Assembly (NCBI GenBank): GCA_024704765.1
Contig: JAKMXF010000343.1
Location: forward strand, 186,001-250,000
DNA from: Oopsacas minuta
Taxonomy: Eukaryota > Porifera > Hexactinellida > Lyssacinosida > Leucopsacidae
Length of the DNA: 64,000 nucleotides
Direction of reading: 5' to 3'
Under the pieces are notes generated by a model, which saw only the letters and a program-made list of their open reading frames with translations, did no database searches and was not told the origin of the DNA. This document shows positions 44,301 through 54,459 of this stretch, in pieces. Made by a program: the position numbers and the translations under genes. Numbering within the stretch: the stretch's first letter is position 1; each line of letters starts with the position of its first letter.

Positions 44301-47300
44301 CCTTCACAAAAGGGGCCTGTGGAAACGAGGAAATTGGCAGAAACGGAGGAGCATTTTTCGGCGTGCCTGACACCCCGATTCTGGAGGTTACACTGTATAG
44401 ATGCGTGGAAAGTTCACCTTGAATTGTTTCACTTCCCTTTGATCAGCTGTTGTGAAAATACTAGTTTATCTAACTTCATATAAACGTGTAAATCCAACAG
44501 TTAAATACTCCCTTTTAGATTCAACGCCATATATGGTATCTATTCAATATATGGATAATATTTGGGGGAAATTCCTAACTACTTGTTAGGAATTTCCAAA
44601 AAAAGACATACAGTGAACTTCCGTTATACCGAACACGGATATTTCGAAATACCCGTTTATATAGAAGTCTGGAATTGTACAAATATAGTCCAAAACCGTC
44701 AAAGTAACATATATTCCATCGGGTATATCGAAGTAATTATCATGGTCGCTTGAGCTTCGATAATAACAGGAGTTGACTATACATACAGTGCATATGATTA
44801 TCTGTCTTATATAACTAGATAATCCTGTATACATGTGTAGGAATTAATAATTATAAATATTCTGCTTTCTAGATGAGCCCGTTATCTTGAGTATATCATG
44901 TGAAGTAAAAGGGATGTCAGTTACATTCTCACACAACCAACAACCTCTATCTCCACAGCCAAATGGATTACCCCTTGATTTTGGCACTGTTACTATTAAT
45001 AGCAAGAATATTCTGGAATTTATTGTGACCAATAATACCGATATTTCTGCTCCAATAAAATTATGGGTGGATAAGTTTCCAGCTGATGAATCAGCTGGTC
45101 AAATTGCTAGAGGATATAAAAGGCCTGGTCAGGAATTTGATGTTTATTTGGGAGAAGATACACTCAAGAAGAGGTTAGAGTTTGATGAAAAGAGGTAAGA
45201 TTTTGTATATATTAAGACCAAATATCCTCTAACTGTAATGTCCATACTACCGCTAAGGATCTCAAAATGTGGTAAATTAGTAAAGGGGTCGACGGGTGAA
45301 AAAGGTCCCCTGACTCCCATAATTAATAATCAATTTCAAATACTGATAAAGTTCGCAAGAGTAACAACTAAAATATAATTCTAGAAAAAGAAACAATTTC
45401 TAAAGAGGATCAATTCAGTGTACTAAATACACAATCTAATATCTGTGTAGGGGTTGGGGATCTAGAGGGATGGACGGACTGGATCGATTAATATTTTCAA
45501 AATCAGCGTATTATCTTTATTGTATTTCTCATCCAAGAGAATGTCAAAAGGAATATTTGTAATCTCCGATCTATAGCCATTATTTGTTATTTGAAATTTG
45601 TCTATCGTGAAAGTCCATGAATCTTCTGCATTTATTTGGTTTATCAGAATGAGTGTACATTTCCCTGTGAGAGGCCATTGTACGTATTGAACACACTCTC
45701 CGATGTTATAGGATTGTAACACTAAGTCCGCATTTGGTATCTTTTGGATTGTCAACTGTGGGTAAAGATAATAGAAAGAATGAACTACAAACCTTGGACC
45801 CTGTACATTTGTACCATTCCAATTAGAGTAATTCGCATCTCCCCCGTAATTTGCGGTATAGGGATTTACCTTACCTGCTATTGCTATTTCTGGTTGACCT
45901 CTTAAATTGTATATTTTGTTGACGATGGCGTGTCGATCTTTAATTGTCCAGATAATTCCATTTACCTTTAGATAATCCTTAATTTGAATGAACTCGTTTA
46001 ATGCAGATTCTAGTTTTTCTATTTTTATTGTCTGTTGACGTTTCTCCTCCTCCAATCTCTCCACTTTATCTGCCATAAACACGCTTACAACTTCTGTATG
46101 ATATTCCTTCGCTTCCTTTCTATGATTCTCTAGCTCTCCTCTCTTCAATTCTTTCTTACACCCGTATTTAATATACGGACACTGCAATATAAACTGGTCA
46201 CACTCTTCAAGGTGCTGTACTAAGCCCCCCAATGTACCCTCCCATTCACAACCTCGCTCTGACAATGCGCATTTACAACTTATCTTGGCTATCATTGATC
46301 GAATTGACCCTACAAGTTGATGGTTTGTTTCCTTACCCACACAACTTTCACATACTTGAGCTAGTCCCCCCTTTATGCTACAAGTATTATGCATTATACC
46401 CTCGCACACAGAACACACTACAAGGCTCTCTTCTAGCGACGATAAATTCTGTATCACCAGCTCCATTTTATAACCTCCCCGTTTGAAACATGTCCCTGCT
46501 GTAGTAATGTATATAAGATCCTCTATCTTGTCTAACTGTGATCTCTTCTCAGCCATTTGTCTTAGTTTGCTAGATTATATTAGAAATAACTATTATATCG
46601 TGTTGACTATTGAGTGCATATACAACTTGTGTAATAAGGTATACAGTAGAACTCAGATGGGACATACTTCTTCGGGAAAAGAACATTTACGTATTATCCG
46701 AGTGTACGTCTTATCGGAATGGTAGAAAATTTTTGATTGAAAGAAGTACAGTGAAACCTCCACAAACGGGGAACTTCTGGAAAGTAGCGAACTCATATTC
46801 CCAGACAAATGAACTTCCGCAAAATGGGAAACAGGGTAGCAATTTTCGGAGTCCCTGGCACTAAATTTTAGCTGAGTGTACGTCCATCCCGAGTTCTCGT
46901 GTAGTATGATGGACATTTCTGCAACTCATCATATAAATCATAAAATGTACTTTGTTACACATATTTGTGGAATGGTAAATAACTTTAGGCAACACGTATC
47001 ATGACATCATGTTGTTACAACACTGTTGCACAAGATCAAGATCAAGTTATATTTCTATGCAAAGTGTTGCAGAGTGCTCGACAAAATAAAATTTGATGGT
47101 GGTTATTACCCACCATTTGGAATTTTTAAACTAAGGTCATGCATGAAGGTAATTATTTTGGTGGTTTAATTAAGCCATCAGATTATAGGCTCAGGATTTG
47201 GGTGGCTAATATATAATTTTGTAATAATCAGAAGCTTCGAGTATCTCGGAGGTTAACCAAATCAGGAGGCCACCAGCCCTGGCATTTCACGAACAATCGC

Positions 47301-50300
47301 CCTAGTCCGAATTTATGTTACAACGTATATAATCAGATAAATAGTGTATTCATTAGTTAACTATTTGATACTCTAATCAGCGATTAAAAGGTTATAACAC
47401 TTATAACAGGCTTCTTGTTCGAAATATGTAGTCGTGTAATGCTGAATAGGCTATCATTCACATTTAAATGCACTATACGAATATGTATATGCTTAGCATG
47501 CAATTGTATATCGTTGTTTCAATAGTTTGCAACAAGTCTCCCTGTACAGAACTAAATTTGTTCTTTGAGATTACTGAGCGAATAATGCTGTACACTAATA
47601 TAATTTCCTTATAGTATGATTCCTTGCATATTTACATATGTCCTGTAAGATAAATTCTGTTAGAATGTTAAACTCTGCGTGTACCTTCATTCAGGAATAT
47701 TATAATAGTCTATACTCACAATGACTTAACTATTGATGGTTATGTAACATACCCAAACTGATTGATATAATCCTATTTCATTGAGTGATTACAATGTGTA
47801 GGTCGCCATACATCTGGTGTAATATGTACTTGGTTAGGCGATAATTGTTATAAATCAACTTAGTTTTTCCATATCACTTTTCTCTAGTATAAAAAGGGAA
47901 GGTAATAGTGTTATAGTCTCTAAACCTTTGTTTTTATCATGACGAGTGAAAAACAGAATTCAAAGGAAGTATACGAATTCACTCGGTATCAAAGTGTCGA
48001 AAACGGATCAGTTATCAGAAAGGCCCCGAAAAGAGAAGAAACGAATCATACCCCTCACATTAAAAACTTCCTTAAAACACATGGTTTTCGGTATTTGAAT
48101 TTGCTGAGATTAATATTCAGTGTAACCTGTTGTATCCTATATATCCTTCAAACAATGGACCTACCTGATAGGAATTACTTATATCCTCCTCGTTGTTGTG
48201 GTATTGCAGAACACACGACACAGCCGTGTAGAAATGACAGCTATAAACTGGGTACGATCGGTTGGGCTATGAGGAATTCGGGCTGTCTTCATGTAAACAA
48301 TATTTATATAATAAACAAGGATGGGCAATCACATTATGCAATGTCTAGGGCTAATAAAGGAAAATTATCTGAGCCAATAGCATCTCAACAGTGCAGGAGG
48401 TATTGTAATATCGGAGACCCCGGATGTAGCAATGACGTAATCGATACATGTCGTTGCTCTATCGAATGCGGTGATACTCTATACTGTGGTAAAGTGCAGT
48501 GTGAGAGTTGGCACTACATGAAACTGATCTTCTATGAGAAAACTCTATGGTTGTATATACTCCAGGTATTGTTCTCATTACTGACAATGTTCTCTGCAAT
48601 TATACAAGCATTCAGTGCTCATTTTATACGTAGAGTTAGAACATTTAACTTAATCGAGCCCAATTTATTTTTCGACTGCCTAAACGGTATTTTAGCTCTT
48701 GCCAGCCTTGCGTACGCCCCATGTCTTAAAGATTTATACATTCCATTATTCCTGGAGTGTTTCACAGCTAGGATGATCCTAAAGCAGTTATTATACAGCA
48801 TTGACTTGAATAACATTTCCAGTAAATTCCTTACCCCAGTCATACAGAAAACTTTAGCTGCGCTACTTGGGCTAGCCGCAATACTATTCTCATTCACATG
48901 TGTAGTGCATTATTTCGAGAGAGTTGGCTGTCCGGGCGATTCGCATGTTACAACGTTATTCGACAGTATTTGGTTCATTATTGTAACCATAACAACCGTG
49001 GGGTATGGTGACAAAAGCCCTAGTACACCCCTTGGGAAGCTCTCAGTAATTTTCCTAATCCTCATAATCCTATTTTTTCTACCAAAAACGCTTGCAAGCA
49101 TTTTAGAATTGATAAATAATTCGAAACAAGATTATCAATCCTATCATTGTCGTACTCCAAAGAGACACGTTTTGCTATGTGTATGTAAACTCGACCTGAC
49201 GTTGATTGCAGATTTCTTAAACGAATTCTACTCGCAAGAAGAGAATATTTGGTTCAATACAGTTGTGCTTACAGCCGAGCATGTCCCTCCAGCTGTTAAT
49301 ATTCTACTCAAAAGCCCTGCTTGGAGAAATAAAGTCCTTGTTATAATTGGCTCAGCTCTGAAAGAGAGAGACTTAGAACGAGCTAATATACGTTTAGCAA
49401 AAGCTTGTTTCTTACTGCCTGATCGTATTACAGATGACGCACGTATGTCTGACCACGAGACAATGCTTCGTGCCTCCTTCATACAAAACTATGCTCCACA
49501 TATTGATTTGTATGTACACATATTTATGGCGGAAAATAGAATGAATGTGAATTTCGCGAAACAAGTTTTATGTGAAGGAAGATTGAAGCAAGCGTTGATG
49601 GCGAATAACTGCATTTACCCGGGGCTTTCGTCTCTGTTAACTATCTTAATGCATACTACTAGCTCAGCTAAATGTGGTAACTACAAAGATCATTCACAGT
49701 TATATAATTCTTGCTCTGCAATGGAAGTATACGCAATTATACTCAAGGATAGTTTGTTATTCCGAGCCCTAGCCGGTCGAACATTCCTTTGCGCCTCTAT
49801 ATTTATACAGAGAACAACGGAAGTATTAGTAATCGCGGTCAAACCTGCAGACACGGATCAGATCCTCCTGAATCCGGGGAGAAGACATACACTCTCCGGT
49901 GAAGATACTATTTACTACGTAGCAACGGAGAAAGAGGAAAATATTTACAAAAGCAACCATATAAGTAATGAGGATTTGCAACTTAATATGGAATTGATAA
50001 TGCGTCCGAGTAGTGTTAAATGTAGAGATTCTCACTATCCTATTGGGATAATGGAAATATTGGATAAGTCGTGTACTCCTTTATGTCCCTCTTTAAACTC
50101 ACATCCTTTGAATATCGCGACAATTGACAGCACAGCTTCATTATTCACGGCAAGCTCTACTCCGGATATAGAATTGGCACCTCGAGCTTGCAAATTTCGC
50201 ATGAACTCTGAGACTGAGTCACCACTCAAAAACGAAGCGAAAAATGTGAACCAAAAACCAAGCGCATTTACCCGCCAGGTCAGTAAGATTTTAGATAACA

Positions 50301-52086
50301 CGAAACAAACTTCACAAATTAAAGTCCTTAACACAAGCGGTGAAGAAGATATCAACTGTTTCACGGATTTATTGAATAAACAAGAATCAGAACTGACATA
50401 TATTTCATTGAATCCCCGTCCAACTTACTTCTGGGTTAAGGAAACAGTCCGTCATATTTGTAAAGAACCTCCTAGCTTATGCTGTCTCCAAGCCGGTTGG
50501 AAGGTAATCTGTCATGAAGAAACCGTTCCAGTGACTTCTATCCAGCAGCCGGACGAAATGGTGGACCGTGCGCTTTTTCTCACCGGGTATGAACGTCCGT
50601 TAATTGTATGCGCTAGTGAATCCGGCTCACAGCTATACGAATTTCTATTACCCCTCAGAGCTTATCATATCCCTACAGAAGAGTTAATACCAATCGTACT
50701 GTTATTACCTAGCATTCCTGATACCGCATTCCTCGAGGCTATATCCAGTATCCCGTTTATAAAGTTTATCGTAGGCCGGCCGGAGTCTGTGGATGATTTG
50801 TTAATAGCCGGGGCGCTGGACGCAACGGGGGTTATATTATGCCTCGGAGATGGAGTGCCGGAGATTAAGGCGGAGGCACATATGTCAGATGCGAGTCTTA
50901 TCAGTACAGCACAGAATATTTCACAGATTTTTGTTAATACGAAGATATACGTCGAATTGACTGAGATATGGAGTATGCGATATTTGAAATTAGAAAATGG
51001 ACGTATGTCTTACACATCTAGCAAGGAAAAGAATTCCAATTGGACTAAACCTGTCGCTAGAGGAGCGATGGATTTCATACACGCACCGTATTTCGTGTCG
51101 AGCCAGGCGTTCGCCCCATCCCTCCTAGATACACTGCTATACCAGTGTTTACAGAAAGATTATATTCTTGAATTAGTGCATTTGTTCCTAGGATTACGTC
51201 AGACCCCGGGATCCGGATATATCGGGAAAGTTTCCGTCACAGAATCTGATATACAGAATTTCGACACGTACGGGGAATTAATACTAGATTTAGCAGTTAA
51301 TAATGACCAGCTAGCACTAGCTATATACAGAACGATAGAAGTAAAGTGTGAAAATGAAGATACAGAAGTTAATCAATTCTCAGCTCCCAATTTGTTTCTA
51401 CAAAGAAGAGCAATTTGTCTTGGATTAGCCAACGACGTATTTGCCTTGAATAGTGCCAAGAATGTTGAAAATTGTCATATATTAGTTAATCCACCAGCAG
51501 ACACCCCATTGATGTCAAGAGATATTATCCTAGTGATAAATACTTGCTCAACGGAGCAATACAAGATAATACATCGATCTTATTCCGAGATAAGACGAAG
51601 TTCTATGTATCCAATTTCTGAGTGCTCGTCAATAGCTGATAGTTTTTCCCCAGAAATTACCGACCAATCTTTTAAATTTATTAATAATTCACTACATAAT
51701 CGTAATTCGTCTAGACCAAAAAACGGCCCCAAAAATCGCCCCCAGCGACCAAAATAAATCAAAAATTACGGGGCATTGATGGATCTTCTCCAAATTCGAC
51801 GAAAGGACATAAATATGTGAAAAGAACTCCCAAAAATAAACTGTTACAGAAAAGGACAAGTGGGTCTGATGTTATTTTATGAGTGAAATAGAAAATTGAG
51901 TTGGAAACTGTGCCAGATTCTGAGCAGATTGACTCTTGAATTGTATTTTAATAACTTTAGTATAATTGTTATTTATATTTGTACTGCCCCTATTAATTAT
52001 TTGTATCTGAGACTTATTTTATGGCAATTTTTAGTGCAGCTCCTATACGGAGATGTCATAATAGCATGGATGATGTGCGATACGCC

Positions 52087-52133
<47 letters not shown>

Positions 52134-53964
52134 CTAACAGCCCGATTAAGTGAATTCTTCGTTTAGGGTAATCAATTGCCTCATCCCCCGTATTTTATAA
52201 ATACTCTACATACCTGCCAACTCCCGTTATATCGAAGCTCAAAGTAGCGCGATAGTTTTTCGATATAAGAGGAGTCAATATAACCAAGACAAAATATGTT
52301 ACTTTGTGGCCAAATCTGTACATTTCAGGTAAGCAGGTATTTCCATATATACGTGTTTGATATAACGGGAATTGACAGTTTATCGGAATGTACTTATGAA
52401 TATTTTTTCTATTTATAGTATCTGGAAGGCCTATTTATCAACAGGACAAGGAGTATGTTTCCTCGCCCAATCAAATAGCCATACCATCTCTCCACACTCA
52501 TCTACAACGATATCACTCATAGCATTCTCTAACATGTGGGGAGAATACACTGATACTCTATACTGTAAAATTGATGGAATAGAACAAACTTTTTGTTTCG
52601 ATTTCAGAATTAATGTTATCGGTTCTCCGATTAAATTCCACTCCATGCCATCCGGTCAACAACCAATTATTCGTTTTGGCAGTCACCTTTTCGAAAAAGC
52701 TCGAGTCACAAGAAAGATACGTCTCAATAACTCATCACCATGTGATATACGTATAGATTGGCGCGTTTACACACAGATTTCTGACCAATTAGATCACGAT
52801 GTGGTTGATATAGAATTGACTTATGGTAACCCTCTCCCTTCACATTTGCATACAGTAACTTTTTCCGATCAAAATGTATTAGAATCTGATTTAATACAAC
52901 TTTTCGTAAATCCACATGATTCTATCCTTTCTACAGACACTTACACTATAGAACCTGCACAATGTGTTGTCCCTAGAGATGGTAATATCACTTTGGAATT
53001 TATATTCTTTCCTACTCCTGAGAATTTAGCTAAGTTCGGTGAGAATATTAATGGACATGCTCTTGGTTATTTAAGTTTAGATTATCCCCCGGTTCATCTA
53101 GGAAATATTATTAGACCCCAAGGGAAATTTGTCGAACCGTTGAGGATCGATTTTAATGCCGGAATAATTCATCCTAAACTCGAAATAATGCCGGTTAATT
53201 CCCAACTTGAAGAGGAAATTTTAGGATTCGCATTTCCAGCCTCAAAATTAATAAAAATGAATTCACTTGGACAGTTTCAACCTTTCAAATCTTATCAAAC
53301 ATTTCAAGAAATAACAATACAAAATCCAACCAAACAGAAATTGAATTTTGATATTATTTTGCCTTCTCAATTAAACATCGCTGATCTTTCACAAATCCCA
53401 ATAGATACTCTTACAAATCTTTATATTTTAAAACCGAATCAACTTGTAACTTTAACAATAAACTTCGCAATAGAAACGAAACAAATGACTTCATCGTTCG
53501 TAAATGAACAAACAGATTGGGCCATCCAAACCAAGAAAGAACGCAGATACTTAACTTACAAACAAAACATACAAATTGAATTTCCCTCACAACTAACTCA
53601 GCATTTGCCAGTAGAAGCTCGTATTGAATTGCCACTATTAAAAGTGTCAACTGATGCGATAAATTTCGGTTCGATAGATATAGGAGAAGTATTTAGTCAA
53701 CAATTTTGTGTTTACAATTACGCAAGTAAGTGTTACTCAAAATGGAAGGCAGCTATTCGCCCGGACAATTCAATTCTTACTCTTGATTCGGACCATGGAA
53801 TTTTACGTGGATTTGATGAGGGATACGATTACAGTGCTATAACTCTTCTAATTTCGTTCTCACCTTTGGAAGAGAAGGACTATGAGTTTGAAGTAGTTAT
53901 CACTGGTGAATTTCTTGAAATTCCTTTGTATTTGAAAGTACAAGGGAGTGGTAGATACAGGTAA
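41338..53964 (+). CDS. DLEC1: DLEC1 orthologue, multi-ASH/MSP-domain ciliary protein, 5 exons
   Basis: Exons 41338-41564, 41694-41948, 42050-44280, 44873-45194 and 52419-53964 sum to 4581 nt (1526 residues plus stop; human DLEC1 is about 1750). Diagnostic matches: an N-terminal RPSSAWSQDIAHIL block, LISPDSYYPF, a central array of immunoglobulin-like ASH/MSP modules (for example SYTLDCGNS-type and FTPQVVCTYYGCLQL strands), NMWGEYTDTLYC, and RKIRLNNSSPCDIRIDWRVYT, which is almost unchanged in vertebrate DLEC1. Known roles: a cilia/flagella-associated protein that interacts with tubulin and BBSome components, required for sperm flagella in mouse. An alternative in-frame start lies at 41317. The stop at 53962-53964 directly follows a possible donor (53961), so a further short 3' exon cannot be excluded. 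Intron 4 (7.2 kb) hosts two genes. Confidence 0.9.
44288..44402. repeat. Family C element
   Basis: TACAGTGTAACCTTCACAAA to CTGGAGGTTACACTGTA, almost symmetrical. It starts seven bases after the donor of DLEC1 exon 3. Confidence 0.65.
44606..44785. repeat. Family A element, long copy
   Basis: ACAGTGAACTTCCGTTATAC to AACAGGAGTTGACTATA, reverse orientation of the interior. It lies in DLEC1 intron 3. Confidence 0.6.
45462..46556 (-). CDS. Single-exon TRAF-like zinc-finger/coiled-coil protein nested in DLEC1 intron 4
   Basis: A 364-residue ORF. The N-terminus has a Cys-rich stretch (CSVCEGIMHNTC, then CESC, about 47-72) that looks like a degenerate RING. Next comes a TRAF-type zinc-finger region (CKCALSERGCEWEGTLGGL, HLEECDQFILQCPYIKYGCK, about 92-145), a coiled coil (KVERLEEEKRQQTIKIEKLE, about 165-190), and a C-terminal beta-rich domain (about 200-364) in the place of the TRAF-C/MATH domain. 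That last domain has only weak resemblance to MATH (WTIKDRH at its start), so TRAF-like is the safest name. Family proteins are adaptors in receptor signalling. Intronless and antisense to its host gene. Confidence 0.8.
   Translation of the reverse strand: MAEKRSQLDKIEDLIYITTAGTCFKRGGYKMELVIQNLSSLEESLVVCSVCEGIMHNTCSIKGGLAQVCESCVGKETNHQLVGSIRSMIAKISCKCALSERGCEWEGTLGGLVQHLEECDQFILQCPYIKYGCKKELKRGELENHRKEAKEYHTEVVSVFMADKVERLEEEKRQQTIKIEKLESALNEFIQIKDYLKVNGIIWTIKDRHAIVNKIYNLRGQPEIAIAGKVNPYTANYGGDANYSNWNGTNVQGPRFVVHSFYYLYPQLTIQKIPNADLVLQSYNIGECVQYVQWPLTGKCTLILINQINAEDSWTFTIDKFQITNNGYRSEITNIPFDILLDEKYNKDNTLILKILIDPVRPSL
46640..46872. repeat. Adjacent family B and family C elements
   Basis: Family B (TACAGTAGAACTCAGATGGG, then TACGTCTTATCGG) at about 46640-46735 is followed by family C (TACAGTGAAACCTCCACAAA, then TCCCTGGCAC) at about 46747-46870. 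They lie upstream of the TRAF-like gene start, in DLEC1 intron 4. Confidence 0.6.
47939..51757 (+). CDS. Slo2/KCNT-type potassium channel, single exon, nested in DLEC1 intron 4
   Basis: A 1272-residue uninterrupted ORF. S1 is at about 51-73. A 125-residue extracellular loop with 12 cysteines follows (74-198). S2-S6 lie at about 200-395, with the pore filter TVGYGD at residues 353-358. The cytoplasmic part holds two RCK domains: RCK1 from RHVLLCVC with DFLNEFY, GSALKERDLERANI and DHETMLRA; RCK2 from RPLIVCASESGSQL to the end. The motifs CSAMEVYAI, LLNPGRRH and DTIYYVATEKEE match KCNT (Slo2) rather than Slo1. Slo2 channels are K+ channels opened by intracellular Na+ and Cl-. Vertebrate KCNT has GFGD; here it is GYGD. 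The S4 region is poor in arginine, as expected for Slo2. The C-terminus is basic and low in complexity. Confidence 0.92.
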   Translation: MTSEKQNSKEVYEFTRYQSVENGSVIRKAPKREETNHTPHIKNFLKTHGFRYLNLLRLIFSVTCCILYILQTMDLPDRNYLYPPRCCGIAEHTTQPCRNDSYKLGTIGWAMRNSGCLHVNNIYIINKDGQSHYAMSRANKGKLSEPIASQQCRRYCNIGDPGCSNDVIDTCRCSIECGDTLYCGKVQCESWHYMKLIFYEKTLWLYILQVLFSLLTMFSAIIQAFSAHFIRRVRTFNLIEPNLFFDCLNGILALASLAYAPCLKDLYIPLFLECFTARMILKQLLYSIDLNNISSKFLTPVIQKTLAALLGLAAILFSFTCVVHYFERVGCPGDSHVTTLFDSIWFIIVTITTVGYGDKSPSTPLGKLSVIFLILIILFFLPKTLASILELINNSKQDYQSYHCRTPKRHVLLCVCKLDLTLIADFLNEFYSQEENIWFNTVVLTAEHVPPAVNILLKSPAWRNKVLVIIGSALKERDLERANIRLAKACFLLPDRITDDARMSDHETMLRASFIQNYAPHIDLYVHIFMAENRMNVNFAKQVLCEGRLKQALMANNCIYPGLSSLLTILMHTTSSAKCGNYKDHSQLYNSCSAMEVYAIILKDSLLFRALAGRTFLCASIFIQRTTEVLVIAVKPADTDQILLNPGRRHTLSGEDTIYYVATEKEENIYKSNHISNEDLQLNMELIMRPSSVKCRDSHYPIGIMEILDKSCTPLCPSLNSHPLNIATIDSTASLFTASSTPDIELAPRACKFRMNSETESPLKNEAKNVNQKPSAFTRQVSKILDNTKQTSQIKVLNTSGEEDINCFTDLLNKQESELTYISLNPRPTYFWVKETVRHICKEPPSLCCLQAGWKVICHEETVPVTSIQQPDEMVDRALFLTGYERPLIVCASESGSQLYEFLLPLRAYHIPTEELIPIVLLLPSIPDTAFLEAISSIPFIKFIVGRPESVDDLLIAGALDATGVILCLGDGVPEIKAEAHMSDASLISTAQNISQIFVNTKIYVELTEIWSMRYLKLENGRMSYTSSKEKNSNWTKPVARGAMDFIHAPYFVSSQAFAPSLLDTLLYQCLQKDYILELVHLFLGLRQTPGSGYIGKVSVTESDIQNFDTYGELILDLAVNNDQLALAIYRTIEVKCENEDTEVNQFSAPNLFLQRRAICLGLANDVFALNSAKNVENCHILVNPPADTPLMSRDIILVINTCSTEQYKIIHRSYSEIRRSSMYPISECSSIADSFSPEITDQSFKFINNSLHNRNSSRPKNGPKNRPQRPK
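52090..52128. repeat. (TA)n microsatellite
   Basis: About 18 TA units between the Slo2-type gene and the next family A element. Confidence 0.9.
52205..52380. repeat. Family A element close to a splice acceptor
   Basis: CCAACTCCCGTTATATCGAA to TGATATAACGGGAATTGACA. It ends about 40 bases before the acceptor of DLEC1 exon 5. Confidence 0.65.
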
Positions 53965-54459
53965 CTAGTTATACGTTGTTTGTATTGTATTACTGCATTG
54001 TTATTTATCAATTATTTATTCCGTGATGTATTCGTATTATCTTATTATATGTGTATTTATGTGTTTGTGGGAGAATAGTTTATGGTTATGAGGGATACAT
54101 GCAGATCCAAGTTTGGTGCAGTCTCAGGATCTGGCAGACCCGGATTACAAAATCTCAAGCTGGGAAAATGCCCCGTTCCCCGTCTAAGACCACCACTGAT
54201 CCAAGATTTTAGGGTGAGGGGGCTAACAGATGATAGTTGGGAAATAGTCCTGGATTTCAGAACCACTTGAGAAATCAAAACAAGAATTTCTTTTGAATCT
54301 GTATTATTTCATTTCTATGCCCTCTTGGATAGAACTTTTGATAGAAATTCTTGGATTTAATTTGAATTTATTCCATAAACATATATACCAAATTTAACCA
54401 ATTCTGACTGTATGTATTAACATATTTCTTAATAACTATACTACTGTAATTAGTGCTAG
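53965..54459. other. Intergenic stretch between DLEC1 and HCF
   Basis: No gene or clear repeat family was seen. The segment 54080-54250 is somewhat more GC-rich but has no motif that I recognise. It should contain the HCF promoter and the DLEC1 3' end. Confidence 0.5.

Noticed and set aside
46483-46916. Small ORFs around the start of the TRAF-like gene
   Set aside because: They consist largely of family B and C repeat sequence.
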